Assembly: GCA_003213855.1 (NCBI GenBank)
Contig: QCMJ01000003.1
Span: forward strand, 80,547 to 144,546
DNA: 64,000 nucleotides
Origin: Prochlorococcus sp. AG-418-O03
Lineage (GTDB): Bacteria > Cyanobacteriota > Cyanobacteriia > PCC-6307 > Cyanobiaceae
Reading direction: 5' to 3'
Part shown: positions 1 to 9,935 of the stretch, in pieces
Layout of the letters: each line of letters begins with the position of its first letter
Position numbering within the stretch: position 1 is the first letter of the stretch
Notes under the pieces: model-generated
Database searches by the model: none
Told to the model about the DNA's origin: nothing
What the model saw: the letters and a program-made list of their open reading frames with translations, nothing else
Position numbers and translations under genes: made by a program

Positions 1-1
1 A

Positions 2-1048
2 AAAAAAAATATAAATCTAAGAAGTGGAATTATATTACTTTCTTTAACTATATTTTTCGTTTTCATAACCAATTCCTTCAAGAAAAATAAATCAAAAGAC
101 ATTTCTGATTTTGTTGTTCAAGTTGAAAAAGGAATCCTCTCAGATTCAATTAATACAAGTGGTGAAGTAAAAGCAATCAGGACAAGCAATATTGGACCTC
201 GGAAGCAAGGTGTAATAAAAGAAATCAAAGTAGATGAGGGCGATCTTGTAAAAAAAGATCAGGTTTTAGCTTCTCTTGATGATGAAGACTTTATTTATAA
301 AATTGAAGAACTTAAATTAAATGTAGAAAAACAAAAATCTGAATTTTTAAGAAGGGAATATTTATATCAAGAAGGTGCAGTAAGCAAAGAAGATTACGAA
401 AGTTATAAAAATAACTACAACATTAGTAGCGCCAAACTTAATGATGCAAAAACCGAAAAAAGTTTTTATCTAATTAAAGCTCCTTATGGAGGAAAGATAA
501 CTGCAAAATATGCGGAGATAGGATCTTATGTCACACCAAGTACAAACTTAATTTCAGACCCTAAAACCAAAAACTTTATTTTCGAACTATCAGAGGGTCT
601 AGAAATTGTTGCCAAAGTTCCTGAAAGTGACATTGGCAGAATAAAAATAGGTCAAGAAGCCTCAGTAAGAATTGAGGCTTATCCCTCAAAAAAATATAGT
701 GCCATAGTTAAAAAAATAGCTACAAGAGCTGTAAAAGATAATAATGTAACCTCATTCGAAGTAACTTTAAATTTTAAAGATATTTCTGAAGAAATTAAAA
801 TTGGAATGACTGCAGATCTTGAATTTAGAGTCGAAGGTAATGAAGAAAAAATCCTAGTACCAACAGTTTCAATTGTTACTGAAAAAGGTGAAAAAGGAAT
901 TTTGAAAGTTGATAAAAACAATTCTCCCAAATTTGAAAAAATCGAAATTGGTATTAGTAGTGGAAATAAAACTTCAGTAATTGATGGATTAGAACCTGGA
1001 GAGCAAATCTTTATTGATATTCCACCTTGGGCTAAGAAGAGAAAATGA
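2..1048 (+). CDS. HlyD/MacA-family membrane fusion (periplasmic adaptor) protein, 5' partial
   Basis: The frame is open from base 2 to the TGA at 1046-1048, so the gene starts before the window. The visible N-terminus has one hydrophobic anchor (about residues 8-24, IILLSLTIFFVFI) followed by a lipoyl/biotinyl-like half motif (GVIKEIKVDEGDLVKKDQVL), a short alpha-hairpin rich in K and E, the second half motif (YLIKAPYGGKITAKYAEIGS) and a beta-barrel part. This is the layout of RND/ABC efflux adaptors such as MacA or DevB. The family links an inner-membrane pump to an outer-membrane channel; the pump partner is presumably upstream. The stop overlaps the polA start by four bases (ATGA), suggesting coupled translation. 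Substrate is unknown. Confidence 0.85.
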   Translation, partial: KKNINLRSGIILLSLTIFFVFITNSFKKNKSKDISDFVVQVEKGILSDSINTSGEVKAIRTSNIGPRKQGVIKEIKVDEGDLVKKDQVLASLDDEDFIYKIEELKLNVEKQKSEFLRREYLYQEGAVSKEDYESYKNNYNISSAKLNDAKTEKSFYLIKAPYGGKITAKYAEIGSYVTPSTNLISDPKTKNFIFELSEGLEIVAKVPESDIGRIKIGQEASVRIEAYPSKKYSAIVKKIATRAVKDNNVTSFEVTLNFKDISEEIKIGMTADLEFRVEGNEEKILVPTVSIVTEKGEKGILKVDKNNSPKFEKIEIGISSGNKTSVIDGLEPGEQIFIDIPPWAKKRK

Positions 1049-3975
1049 GTTTAAAGTCTGAAAACTCTAAAAAACCAATTTTGCTTTTAGTCGATGGCCA
1101 CTCACTTGCTTTTAGAAGCTTCTATGCATTTAGCAAAGGGATTGATGGAGGTTTAACCACCAAGGAGGGATTTCCAACAAGTGTCACTTATGGATTTCTA
1201 AAAAGCCTTTTGGATAATTGCAAAAATATTAGTCCTGAGGGTGTTTGTATTACGTTTGATACCGAAAAACCTACTTTCAGACATGAATTAGATCCAAATT
1301 ATAAGGCCAATAGAGATGTAGCACCAGATGTTTTTTTTCAAGATATTGAACAACTAGAAATCATTTTAGAAGAAAGCTTAAATTTACCAATTTTTAAATC
1401 TCCAGGTTACGAAGCAGATGATCTCCTAGGCACAATTGCAAATGATGCTTCTTCTAAAGGATGGTGTGTGAATATTCTTTCTGGAGATAGGGACTTATTT
1501 CAATTAGTAGATGATCAAAAAGATATTTATGTACTTTATATGGGTGGTGGTCCATATGCGAAAAGTGGTAATCCAACTCTTATGAATGAAAATGGAGTAA
1601 AAGAAAAATTAGGTGTTGCACCAGAAAGAGTAGTTGATCTTAAAGCTCTAACTGGTGATAGTTCTGATAATATTCCGGGTATTAAAGGGGTCGGTCCAAA
1701 AACTGCAATTAATCTACTAAAAGAGAACGATACGCTTGATGGGATCTATAAGGCTCTAGACAAGATTCAGCAGAACAACGATAAGAAATATAAAGGATTC
1801 ATCAAAGGTTCAGTTATAGAAAAGCTCAGAAACGATAAACATAATGCTTTTCTTTCTAGGGATTTAGCAAAAATAAATACTGAGGTGCCTTTGATTTTAA
1901 GTAACGGTTATGAATTAAAAAATATAAATCAAGAACAACTTTCAGAGTCACTGCAAAAACTAGAACTATCAACACTACTTAGACAAATTGATATTTTCAA
2001 TTCAACTTTCAGCAAAGGTGGTTTTGACAAAAATAATGTAGCTAAAGAGGGGGAGAAGGCACCAAAAGTCTCAAGTAATAATGAATTAGAAAATAGTGAA
2101 AATAAAATCCCAAAAATCAACGTAACTGTTGTAAATAATTTCGAATTATTTGATAAATTAATTCAAAGATTAGACAAGACCAATCAAATAGTTTCTTTAG
2201 ATACAGAGACCAATAGTTTAAATCCAATCGATGCGGAACTTGTTGGGATAGGGTTATGTCTTGGAGAAGAAAATGATGATTTATTTTATATACCTCTTGG
2301 CCATCAAACGAAAAATGCGACCCCCAATCAATTATCAATTGAAGATGTTTTCTCAAAACTAAGAACTTGGATAGAAGATCCAAACAAAGAAAAGGTACTC
2401 CAAAATTCTAAATTTGATAGGCAAATATTTTTTAATCATGGACTTGATCTTAAAGGCGTAACCTTTGACACCTTAATAGCAGACTACCTTCTTAATAATC
2501 AGGAGAAGCATGGGTTAAGTGAAATTAGTTTTAGATTATTTGGATTTAAGCCCCCTTCATTTAAGGAAACAGTTGGGAAAAATAAAGACTTTTCATTTGT
2601 TGATATTGATGAAGCAAGTATTTACTGCGGTTATGATGTATTTCTAACTTTTAAGATTGTCAAAATTTTTAAAGAAAGATTTTCAAAGGAAAAAAATGAA
2701 TTAATCAAATTGTTCGAAGAAATCGAGCTACCTTTAGAGCCGGTATTGTCCCAAATGGAAATGAATGGCATAACCATCGACATCTCTTATTTGGATAAAC
2801 TCTCAAAAGAACTAAAAAGTACCTTAGAAGATATTGAAAGTAAAGTTTATGAATTGGCTCAAGAGAATTTTAATCTATCTTCACCAAAACAACTTGGTGA
2901 GATCTTGTTTGAAAAATTAAATTTGGATAAAAAGAAATCACGAAAAACGAAAACAGGATGGAGCACAGATGCAATAGTTCTTGAGAGATTAGTCGACGAA
3001 CATGAAATAATCCAACATTTAATAAAACATAGAACTCTCAGCAAATTACTTAGTACTTATATTGATGCTCTTCCAAATCTTATTAACGAAAAGACAGGAA
3101 GAGTTCATACAAACTTTAATCAAGCTGCTACAGCAACTGGCAGACTAAGCAGTAGCAATCCTAATCTTCAAAATATCCCAGTTAGGACTGAATTTAGTAG
3201 GAGAATAAGAAAAGCATTCTTACCTGAAAAAAATTGGAAACTTTTATCAGCTGATTATTCTCAGATCGAATTAAGAATACTTGCTCACTTAGCGGATGAA
3301 GAAATACTCATTAATGCATTTCATAAAAATGATGACATTCATTCTTTAACTGCAAGATTAATTTTTGAGAAAGAAGAAATATCATCTGATGAGAGGAGAG
3401 TTGGGAAAACAATAAATTTTGGAGTTATCTATGGTATGGGAATAAAAAAGTTTGCACGTTCTACAGGAGTAAGTACTCCAGAGGCGAAAGAATTCCTAAT
3501 AAAATACAAAGAAAGATATTCAAAAATTTTCAAATTTCTTGAACTTCAAGAAAGGCTTGCCTTATCAAAAGGATATGTAAAAACAATTTTTGGTAGAAAG
3601 AGAGAATTTAAGTTTGATAAAAATGGACTTGGAAGATTAATAGGAAAAGATCCTTATGAAATTGACTTGCAATCCGCAAGAAGGGCTGGCATGGAAGCAC
3701 AGTCATTAAGAGCCGCAGCTAATGCACCAATACAGGGTTCAAGTGCAGACATTATTAAAATTGCAATGGTTCAACTAAATAAGAAATTCATAGAAATGAA
3801 TGTTCCAGCAAAAATGCTTTTACAAGTACATGATGAATTATTGTTTGAAGTTGAACCAGATTCTTTGGAAATTACGACGAAATTAGTAAAGAAGACTATG
3901 GAAGATTGTGTAAAATTAAATGTGCCTCTTTTAGTTGATATTGGTATTGGAGACAATTGGATGGAGACAAAATAA
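1045..3975 (+). CDS. polA: DNA polymerase I
   Basis: A 976-residue full-length Pol I. The N-terminal 5'-3' nuclease domain (about 1-300) shows the DGHSLAFRSF start and LSGDRDLFQL. The central domain keeps the 3'-5' exonuclease acidic pair in SLDTETNSL (near residue 385), so proofreading is probably active. The polymerase domain holds motif A (DYSQIELR, near 737), motif B (RRVGKTINFGVIYG) and motif C (QVHDELLFEV, near 926). It fills gaps in repair and removes RNA primers. The ATG overlaps the adaptor gene stop; cysS follows after about 25 bases. Length fits cyanobacterial Pol I. Confidence 0.98.
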   Translation: MSLKSENSKKPILLLVDGHSLAFRSFYAFSKGIDGGLTTKEGFPTSVTYGFLKSLLDNCKNISPEGVCITFDTEKPTFRHELDPNYKANRDVAPDVFFQDIEQLEIILEESLNLPIFKSPGYEADDLLGTIANDASSKGWCVNILSGDRDLFQLVDDQKDIYVLYMGGGPYAKSGNPTLMNENGVKEKLGVAPERVVDLKALTGDSSDNIPGIKGVGPKTAINLLKENDTLDGIYKALDKIQQNNDKKYKGFIKGSVIEKLRNDKHNAFLSRDLAKINTEVPLILSNGYELKNINQEQLSESLQKLELSTLLRQIDIFNSTFSKGGFDKNNVAKEGEKAPKVSSNNELENSENKIPKINVTVVNNFELFDKLIQRLDKTNQIVSLDTETNSLNPIDAELVGIGLCLGEENDDLFYIPLGHQTKNATPNQLSIEDVFSKLRTWIEDPNKEKVLQNSKFDRQIFFNHGLDLKGVTFDTLIADYLLNNQEKHGLSEISFRLFGFKPPSFKETVGKNKDFSFVDIDEASIYCGYDVFLTFKIVKIFKERFSKEKNELIKLFEEIELPLEPVLSQMEMNGITIDISYLDKLSKELKSTLEDIESKVYELAQENFNLSSPKQLGEILFEKLNLDKKKSRKTKTGWSTDAIVLERLVDEHEIIQHLIKHRTLSKLLSTYIDALPNLINEKTGRVHTNFNQAATATGRLSSSNPNLQNIPVRTEFSRRIRKAFLPEKNWKLLSADYSQIELRILAHLADEEILINAFHKNDDIHSLTARLIFEKEEISSDERRVGKTINFGVIYGMGIKKFARSTGVSTPEAKEFLIKYKERYSKIFKFLELQERLALSKGYVKTIFGRKREFKFDKNGLGRLIGKDPYEIDLQSARRAGMEAQSLRAAANAPIQGSSADIIKIAMVQLNKKFIEMNVPAKMLLQVHDELLFEVEPDSLEITTKLVKKTMEDCVKLNVPLLVDIGIGDNWMETK

Positions 3976-3999
3976 ACCTTATGAAATACTTTGTTTAAG

Positions 4000-5469
4000 A
4001 TGATCAAATTTTTTAATACTTTAAGCAAAAGAGTTGAGGTTTTTAAGCCTATTGATGATGTCATAAAAATATATTGTTGTGGAGTAACTGTTTATGATTT
4101 ATGTCATCTTGGTCATGCCAGAAGTTATATAGCTTGGGATGTATTGAGGAGATTTTTAATTTATAGTGATTTCAAAGTGAAGTATGTTCAAAACTTTACA
4201 GATATTGATGACAAGATCTTAAAAAGAGCGAAAGAAGAAAGCAGTTCAATGGAGAAAGTATCTGAAAAAAATATTATTGAATTTCATAAAGATATGGATT
4301 CTTTAGGGATAATGCGTCCCGATAGTATGCCAAGAGCAACGAATCATATATGCAATATCTGCTCCTTCATAACAATACTTGAGGACAAAGGTTTCGCATA
4401 CTCTAGGGATGGAGATGTTTATTATTCTGTTTTTAAAAATAAAAATTATGGAAAGCTAAGTAATCAAAATATACAAGGTCAAAATATCAATCAGCAAGGA
4501 AGAATGGCTAATGAGGAAAATAGTAAAAAACTTAATCCGCAAGATTTTGCACTATGGAAAAAAGCCAAAGACGATGAACCATATTTTGATTCGCCATGGG
4601 GTAAAGGTAGACCAGGATGGCATATTGAATGTTCAGCGATGGTCAAAGATGAATTAGGAGATACTATTGATATCCATTTGGGTGGTTCTGATTTGATTTT
4701 TCCGCATCATGAGAATGAAATCGCCCAATCAGAAGCAGCCAATGGTAAAAAGCTAGCGAACTATTGGTTACACAATGGGATGGTCAATGTAAATGGACAA
4801 AAGATGAGTAAATCCCTTAAAAATTTTAAAACTATCAGAGAGCTAATTAAGTCAGGTATAAGCCCTATGACTTTGAGATATTTTGTTATGACTGTGAATT
4901 ATAGAAAACCACTTGATTTTACTGAAGAAGCTTTAAGAAGTGCTTCAGAAGCTTGGAAAAACATTAATGTAGCCCTTTCTTTTATGGAACTTACAAAAGG
5001 TGATTTTAGATCTATTGATAAAAATGAATCTATCGAAGAAGAATATAAAGAGAAAATAAGTTTTGAATTATCTCAAAAAAAGATTAAATTTTCTGAGGCT
5101 CTTGGAAATGATCTTAATACAGCAGGTGCTATTGCAATTATTTACGATTTAGCGAAACCATTAAAAAACTTTTTAAACCAATTTCAAAGGATTGAAGGTT
5201 TTAAAATAGACCTAAATGAAAAATTCTTTCTACTTGAAAATTTTAAAACTCTTGAAAAGTTGACTGAGGTACTTGGTCTTAAAAAAGAGGTTTTAGTAAA
5301 AGAAAGTAAAATAACAGAAGAAGAAATATCATCGCTTATTAATGAAAGATTGAATGCAAAAATGGAAAAGAATTATGCGAAGGCCGATGAAATCAGGAAT
5401 TTGTTAAAAGAAAAAGGTATTGAACTTATTGATCAATCAAAGGAAATAACAACATGGATAAGGATCTAA
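4000..5469 (+). CDS. cysS: Cysteinyl-tRNA synthetase
   Basis: Class I synthetase that charges tRNA-Cys. The HIGH signature appears as HLGH at residues 36-39 and the KMSKS loop at about 268-272. Zinc-ligand candidates are C27, the Cys in WHIECSAM and the His/Glu of HHENEIAQSE. A C-terminal helical anticodon-binding part follows. I chose the ATG at 4000 (489 residues, MIKFFNTL); a TTG at 3991 would add three residues, but family proteins usually begin just before this IKFFNTLS strand. It lies directly behind polA on the same strand. Confidence 0.97.
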   Translation: MIKFFNTLSKRVEVFKPIDDVIKIYCCGVTVYDLCHLGHARSYIAWDVLRRFLIYSDFKVKYVQNFTDIDDKILKRAKEESSSMEKVSEKNIIEFHKDMDSLGIMRPDSMPRATNHICNICSFITILEDKGFAYSRDGDVYYSVFKNKNYGKLSNQNIQGQNINQQGRMANEENSKKLNPQDFALWKKAKDDEPYFDSPWGKGRPGWHIECSAMVKDELGDTIDIHLGGSDLIFPHHENEIAQSEAANGKKLANYWLHNGMVNVNGQKMSKSLKNFKTIRELIKSGISPMTLRYFVMTVNYRKPLDFTEEALRSASEAWKNINVALSFMELTKGDFRSIDKNESIEEEYKEKISFELSQKKIKFSEALGNDLNTAGAIAIIYDLAKPLKNFLNQFQRIEGFKIDLNEKFFLLENFKTLEKLTEVLGLKKEVLVKESKITEEEISSLINERLNAKMEKNYAKADEIRNLLKEKGIELIDQSKEITTWIRI

Positions 5470-5552
5470 ATTTTTAAGAAAAAAACCAATTTGAAATTTT
5501 TGTTTTTTAAATACACCTTTAAATGGGAAAATATTAGAAACATCAGAGAAAA

Positions 5553-6782
5553 TTGAAATACATTACTGTGCTCGGTTCTACTGGTTCAATAGGGACTCAA
5601 ACTCTCGAAATAGCTAGTGAGCAGCCTCATAAGTTTAAAGCCGTAGCTCTTTCTGCAGGAAGAAATATTAATTTATTAACTGAACAAGTTAAAACACATA
5701 AACCAGAGGTAGTTGCAATTGAGGATGAAAATCTTATAGAAGATTTAAAAGATAATATTAATAACTTAGATTTGGATGGTGCTCCCTTGGTTTTAGGTGG
5801 AAAGCAGGGGATTAACGCAGTTGCAGCATGGGATAAGGCAGATACTGTGGTAACAGGGATAGTAGGCTGTGCAGGCTTAATTCCAACAATGTCAGCAATT
5901 AATGCGGGGAAAAATATTGCACTTGCTAACAAAGAAACTTTAATTGCGGCAGGGCCAATTGTTATTCCTGCATTAAAGAAAAATAATAGTAGGCTTTTAC
6001 CTGCTGATTCAGAGCACTCTGCTATCTTTCAATGTTTACAAGGATTACCTAATTATGAAAATGCAAATTTTTCAACAGGAGAGATGCCTAAGGGTTTAAA
6101 AGCTATACATTTAACAGCTTCTGGTGGTGCTTTCAGAGATTGGCCCGTTGAGGATTTAAAGCATGTCACAGTGGAAGATGCGACTTCGCATCCTAATTGG
6201 GATATGGGGAAAAAAATAACTGTAGATTCTGCAACTCTTATGAATAAAGGATTAGAAGTTATAGAAGCTCATTATTTATTTGGGACCTCTTACGAAAATA
6301 TCGAAATAGTTATCCACCCTCAAAGTATTATTCATTCAATGATTGAGATGGAAGATTCTTCAGTATTAGCTCAATTAGGTTGGCCAGATATGAAGCTACC
6401 TATTTTATATGCGATGAGTTGGCCTGAAAGATTTAAAACAAATTGGAAAAGATTAAACTTAAGTGAAATTGGAAAATTAACTTTTAAAGAGCCAGACGAG
6501 TTTAAATATCCATGCATGGGACTTGCCTATGCCGCAGGAAAATCTTCTGGGACCATGCCTGCAGTCTTAAATGCTGCTAATGAAATGGCTGTTGAACAAT
6601 TTCTTAAAGAAAAAATCTCTTTTCAAGAAATTCCAACATTTATAAGTAAAGCTTGTGAATCACATATGGAGAATTTGAATTTAAGTCCACAATTGGAGGA
6701 TATTCTTGAGGTAGACAATTGGGCCAGACTTTTTGTTAAGCAAGAAATTAAGAAAGGGAAAAAATACTTAAGTATTGGATAA
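5553..6782 (+). CDS. dxr: 1-deoxy-D-xylulose 5-phosphate reductoisomerase
   Basis: Second step of the MEP isoprenoid pathway: NADPH-dependent rearrangement and reduction of DXP to 2-C-methyl-D-erythritol 4-phosphate, which feeds chlorophyll phytyl and carotenoid synthesis. The N-terminus carries the NADPH loop [10 protein letters not shown] (residues 7-16). The metal and substrate region shows [12 protein letters not shown] and [11 protein letters not shown], followed by [10 protein letters not shown]. The 409-residue length is normal. Translation starts at a TTG, the only start codon in frame just before the first beta strand. The next gene begins two bases after the stop. Confidence 0.97.
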   Translation: MKYITVLGSTGSIGTQTLEIASEQPHKFKAVALSAGRNINLLTEQVKTHKPEVVAIEDENLIEDLKDNINNLDLDGAPLVLGGKQGINAVAAWDKADTVVTGIVGCAGLIPTMSAINAGKNIALANKETLIAAGPIVIPALKKNNSRLLPADSEHSAIFQCLQGLPNYENANFSTGEMPKGLKAIHLTASGGAFRDWPVEDLKHVTVEDATSHPNWDMGKKITVDSATLMNKGLEVIEAHYLFGTSYENIEIVIHPQSIIHSMIEMEDSSVLAQLGWPDMKLPILYAMSWPERFKTNWKRLNLSEIGKLTFKEPDEFKYPCMGLAYAAGKSSGTMPAVLNAANEMAVEQFLKEKISFQEIPTFISKACESHMENLNLSPQLEDILEVDNWARLFVKQEIKKGKKYLSIG

Positions 6783-6784
6783 AA

Positions 6785-7126
6785 GTGAATATTAAAAAGC
6801 ATCTTCTACTATGCGCAACACCCACAAAACAGAAATGCTTTAAAGGCAATGAAGGTCAAAAAACATGGGAATGTCTGAAAAAGACTTTAAAAAAATTTGA
6901 GAATGATCCCTGTACAAAAAACGTTCGTATATTAAGATCAAAAGCTGACTGTTTAAGGATATGTAAGAACGGCCCAATTCTTCTTGTTTGGCCTGATGGT
7001 ATTTGGTACGAGAAAGTTTCTCCAGAAAAAATTTCAGAAATTTTTACCTCACATATTATTAACGGTAAGCCAATAGAAAAATGGATTTTTAAAAAAACAC
7101 CATTTTTAAATAGTCCTAGATACTAA
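6785..7126 (+). CDS. Thioredoxin-like [2Fe-2S] ferredoxin domain protein
   Basis: 113 residues starting at GTG, two bases after dxr. Cysteines at positions 10, 18, 56 and 60 match the C-x7-C ... C-x3-C spacing of thioredoxin-fold 2Fe-2S proteins (the COG3411 / NuoE-like family), and GPILLVWPDGIWY is typical of that fold near the second cysteine pair. Extra Cys at 30 and 43 are less likely ligands. The partner and reaction are unknown. Being next to dxr may matter because the MEP pathway ends in iron-sulfur enzymes, but this is inference. The 3' end overlaps the convergent hydrolase gene by 11 bases. Confidence 0.82.
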   Translation: MNIKKHLLLCATPTKQKCFKGNEGQKTWECLKKTLKKFENDPCTKNVRILRSKADCLRICKNGPILLVWPDGIWYEKVSPEKISEIFTSHIINGKPIEKWIFKKTPFLNSPRY

Positions 7127-8201
7127 TAAACCAGTTCTTTACGACTTCGTCTGACCAGCAGCCATTAATCGAGTGAAAACCATTATGACCTCCTTTTTCA
7201 GTTATGAAAATAGTAAATTTATCAATAAATTTTCCTCTTAAATTCAAAGTTGCATTATATGGAACCCAAGGATCATCCTTGGCGTGAATAAAAAGAGTTT
7301 GAGGTAATTTTTTTATTGAGTTTTGGATTCTAAATATTGGAGAAGCTTTAACATAATAATCTTCTAAAGAATTAAATCCCCAACTAGGAGCTGTAAATTT
7401 CTGATCAAATTCCCTTATACTTTTTAAACTTCTAATTTTTTTTCTTAATTTCTCATTATTAAGAATTTTGCCTTCATCATTAAATCCGTCCCATAACTGA
7501 TTTTTTAAGCGGTGAAGTAACCATTTTTGGTAGATATAATTTCTAGATTTTTCAATACAGAGACTGCATGATAATAAATCTAAAGGGCTACTCACACAGG
7601 CTAGGCCATCTAAAAGTTTTTCCCCTTTGTTTTCATCGTAATCTAAGCAGGCATTTAAAAGAATTGTTCCGCCTAAAGATAATCCAACTCCGTAAATTGG
7701 AAAATTATTTATCTTAATGAGATCTTTAAACTCTAAATTAATGAATTTTTTAAAATAATTAATTACTGAAATAATATCACTGGAGCATCTAGCACAATAA
7801 TTTCCTTTAGCTAAATATCTCGCAGATCCAGATCCTCTTAGATTTAATTTAAGAACTCCAAAACCATTATTTGCTAATTTCCTAGAAATTCTTCTTAAAC
7901 CAAACCGTTTAGTTGAGCCCCCTAAACCATGTGTAACGATTATAAAACCCTTAAGTGAGTTTAAGTTTTCAGGTAATTCTAAAAACCCTAGAAGATAATC
8001 ACATTCAAATTTTTTAGAAAGAATTTTATTAATCGGAAAGAATATTTTTTTATTTTTTTTTGATTTACCAAAATCAATAACAAAAGTATCTCTCAAAGTT
8101 TGTAAGTCGCCACCTATCCAAGGTAAGACTTCTCTAAATGGCTTATTTTTTAAGTAATCTGAAAAACTAAAAAATATACTATTATTTCTCCCCAACTCCA
8201 A
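7116..8201 (-). CDS. Alpha/beta hydrolase, YheT-like (COG0429)
   Basis: 361 residues with the features of YheT/EMB8-type hydrolases: an oxyanion region IVTHGLGGSTKRFG, the NLRGSGSA stretch after it, a nucleophile elbow GVGLSLGG (Ser), and a C-terminal catalytic His in EKGGHNGFH. Members are esterase or lipase-like with mostly unknown substrates. There is no signal peptide, so a cytosolic location is likely. The start overlaps the end of pntB by 20 bases on the same strand, so it is probably the last gene of the pnt transcription unit. Confidence 0.85.
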   Translation of the reverse strand: MELGRNNSIFFSFSDYLKNKPFREVLPWIGGDLQTLRDTFVIDFGKSKKNKKIFFPINKILSKKFECDYLLGFLELPENLNSLKGFIIVTHGLGGSTKRFGLRRISRKLANNGFGVLKLNLRGSGSARYLAKGNYCARCSSDIISVINYFKKFINLEFKDLIKINNFPIYGVGLSLGGTILLNACLDYDENKGEKLLDGLACVSSPLDLLSCSLCIEKSRNYIYQKWLLHRLKNQLWDGFNDEGKILNNEKLRKKIRSLKSIREFDQKFTAPSWGFNSLEDYYVKASPIFRIQNSIKKLPQTLFIHAKDDPWVPYNATLNLRGKFIDKFTIFITEKGGHNGFHSINGCWSDEVVKNWFISI

Positions 8202-9621
8202 GATCCTTTAATTCTCCAATCAAATCATTCAGTACCTTTTTTGCATCACCAAAGACCATTGAAGTATTGGGCAGATCAAATAAATCATTTTTTATTCCGG
8301 AGTAACCTGCACTCATACCACGTTTAATTACAAATACCGTTCTTGCTTCCTGCACATCAAGAACTGGCATGCCATACAAAGGAGAAGAGCTATCATTTTT
8401 AGCTTGAGGATTAACCACATCATTTGCTCCTAAAACTAAAACAACATCCGTTGCTGGAAAATCAGGATTTACAACGTCCATCTCTTTAAGTTGTTCGTAA
8501 GGAACATCTGCTTCTGCTAAAAGTACATTCATATGACCAGGCATCCTCCCTGCTACAGGATGAATTGCGTAAACAACTTCAATACCATTTTGCTCTAGTT
8601 TTTTTGTCACTTCCCTTAAAGTATGTTGAGCTTGAGCAACTGCCAGACCATAACCAGGAACAATTATTACCTTGTTGGCTGCCTCTAAAGTCAATGCACA
8701 TTCTTCAACACTGCAAGAAGTTATATTTGTATATTCGCCTGAACCAGAAGAGGCTGTACTTTGTGCAGATAAAGATCCTCCAAAAAGAACTGAGACCAAA
8801 GATCTATTCATTCCCTTGCACATTACTTGAGTAAGTATTAATCCTGCCGCTCCAACCATTGCGCCTGCTACTATCAAAAGCTGACTATCTACAACGAAAC
8901 CTGCTGCTGCTGCTGCAATCCCTGAATAGCTATTTAATAAAGATATAACGACTGGCATATCAGCTCCACCAATTGGCAAAGTAACTCCAATACCTAATAA
9001 AGAAGAAACTATAACTAAAAGCCAAATAGAACTTGTATTGCCGTTTATCAAATCAAAAAAGGCTATCAAGGAAGCAACTGCAAAAACAATATTTACAAAA
9101 TGTCTAAATTTGCTCTGAGTCCATCCTGGAGTTGACAACCAACCCTGTAACTTTGCCATCGCCACAATAGAACCTGTGAAAGTTATGGCACCAACAAATA
9201 TAGAAACAGATATTGAAACTTCGTTAATCAGTGACTTAAAAAAATCAAAATTTTCTTGGCCACCAGATATAGGAAAAATAGCTACTCCCAAGGCCACTAA
9301 AAGTGATGACATTCCTCCGCAACCATTGAACAATGCCACTGTTTCAGGCATGGAGGTCATAGGTACTTTTTTTGCAAGAATTGCTCCTAATAAACTACCT
9401 ATGATTGATCCAATTATTATCCAAATCCAAGACTGAATGGCAATTCCAGAAGTGCCTAAATAATAAGAAAGTAATCCTACTACTGATAGGGACATTGCAA
9501 ATGCAGCTAATCTATTGGCATCCCTTGCTGATTTTACTTTTGACAATCCTTTAATTCCCAAAGCCAGCAAAAGTACTGCTAGAAGGTCAATAACAAATTT
9601 AATGATTACAGGTAGATTCAT
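8182..9621 (-). CDS. pntB: NAD(P) transhydrogenase subunit beta
   Basis: 479 residues. The first half is a bundle of hydrophobic helices (about 1-260); the C-terminal domain III binds NADP(H), with VPGYGLAVAQAQ (dinucleotide loop), HPVAGRMPGHMNVLLAEA, and the GANDVVNP and KRGMSAGYSG motifs seen in PntB. With the two alpha polypeptides it couples proton entry across the membrane to hydride transfer from NADH to NADP+. It is the third pnt gene, nine bases after the small alpha subunit. Confidence 0.97.
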   Translation of the reverse strand: MNLPVIIKFVIDLLAVLLLALGIKGLSKVKSARDANRLAAFAMSLSVVGLLSYYLGTSGIAIQSWIWIIIGSIIGSLLGAILAKKVPMTSMPETVALFNGCGGMSSLLVALGVAIFPISGGQENFDFFKSLINEVSISVSIFVGAITFTGSIVAMAKLQGWLSTPGWTQSKFRHFVNIVFAVASLIAFFDLINGNTSSIWLLVIVSSLLGIGVTLPIGGADMPVVISLLNSYSGIAAAAAGFVVDSQLLIVAGAMVGAAGLILTQVMCKGMNRSLVSVLFGGSLSAQSTASSGSGEYTNITSCSVEECALTLEAANKVIIVPGYGLAVAQAQHTLREVTKKLEQNGIEVVYAIHPVAGRMPGHMNVLLAEADVPYEQLKEMDVVNPDFPATDVVLVLGANDVVNPQAKNDSSSPLYGMPVLDVQEARTVFVIKRGMSAGYSGIKNDLFDLPNTSMVFGDAKKVLNDLIGELKDLGVGEK

Positions 9622-9629
9622 GTTAAAAT

Positions 9630-9923
9630 TTACTTCTTATTTGATGGTTTACGACTAAACATCGCGAGCATTCGATCAGTTACAAAGAAACCGCCTACAA
9701 CATTGAAAAGAGCAAATCCAAGAGAAACTGAACCAATGATTAAAAGTGGTACGTTACCTTCTGCTTTTACAATTAAAGTCAAGGCTGCAAGCATTGTTAT
9801 TCCTGAAATTGCATTTGCTCCACTCATTAGGGGTGTGTGAAGAGTAGGGGGAACTTTTCCAATTAACTCGAGGCCTAGTAAACTACCAAGTAAAAGGACC
9901 CAAAGAAGACTTATAAAAGACAT
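9630..9923 (-). CDS. pntA: NAD(P) transhydrogenase alpha subunit, membrane part
   Basis: 97 residues, almost all hydrophobic, with three predicted membrane helices. LWVLLLGSLLGLELIGKVPPTLHTPLMSGANAISG is split here as the helix plus the PPTLHTPLMS.ANAISG signature of PntA domain II (VPxLHTPLMSxTNAISG in the family). In many bacteria this domain is the C-terminal end of one PntA chain; here it is a separate gene between the soluble alpha part and pntB, as in other cyanobacteria. Confidence 0.94.
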   Translation of the reverse strand: MSFISLLWVLLLGSLLGLELIGKVPPTLHTPLMSGANAISGITMLAALTLIVKAEGNVPLLIIGSVSLGFALFNVVGGFFVTDRMLAMFSRKPSNKK

Positions 9924-9935
9924 AATTTTAAAACC

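Noticed and set aside
8565..8834. Plus-strand 89-residue frame inside pntB.
   Set aside because: Antisense to the highly conserved NADP-binding domain of PntB; no protein-like features.
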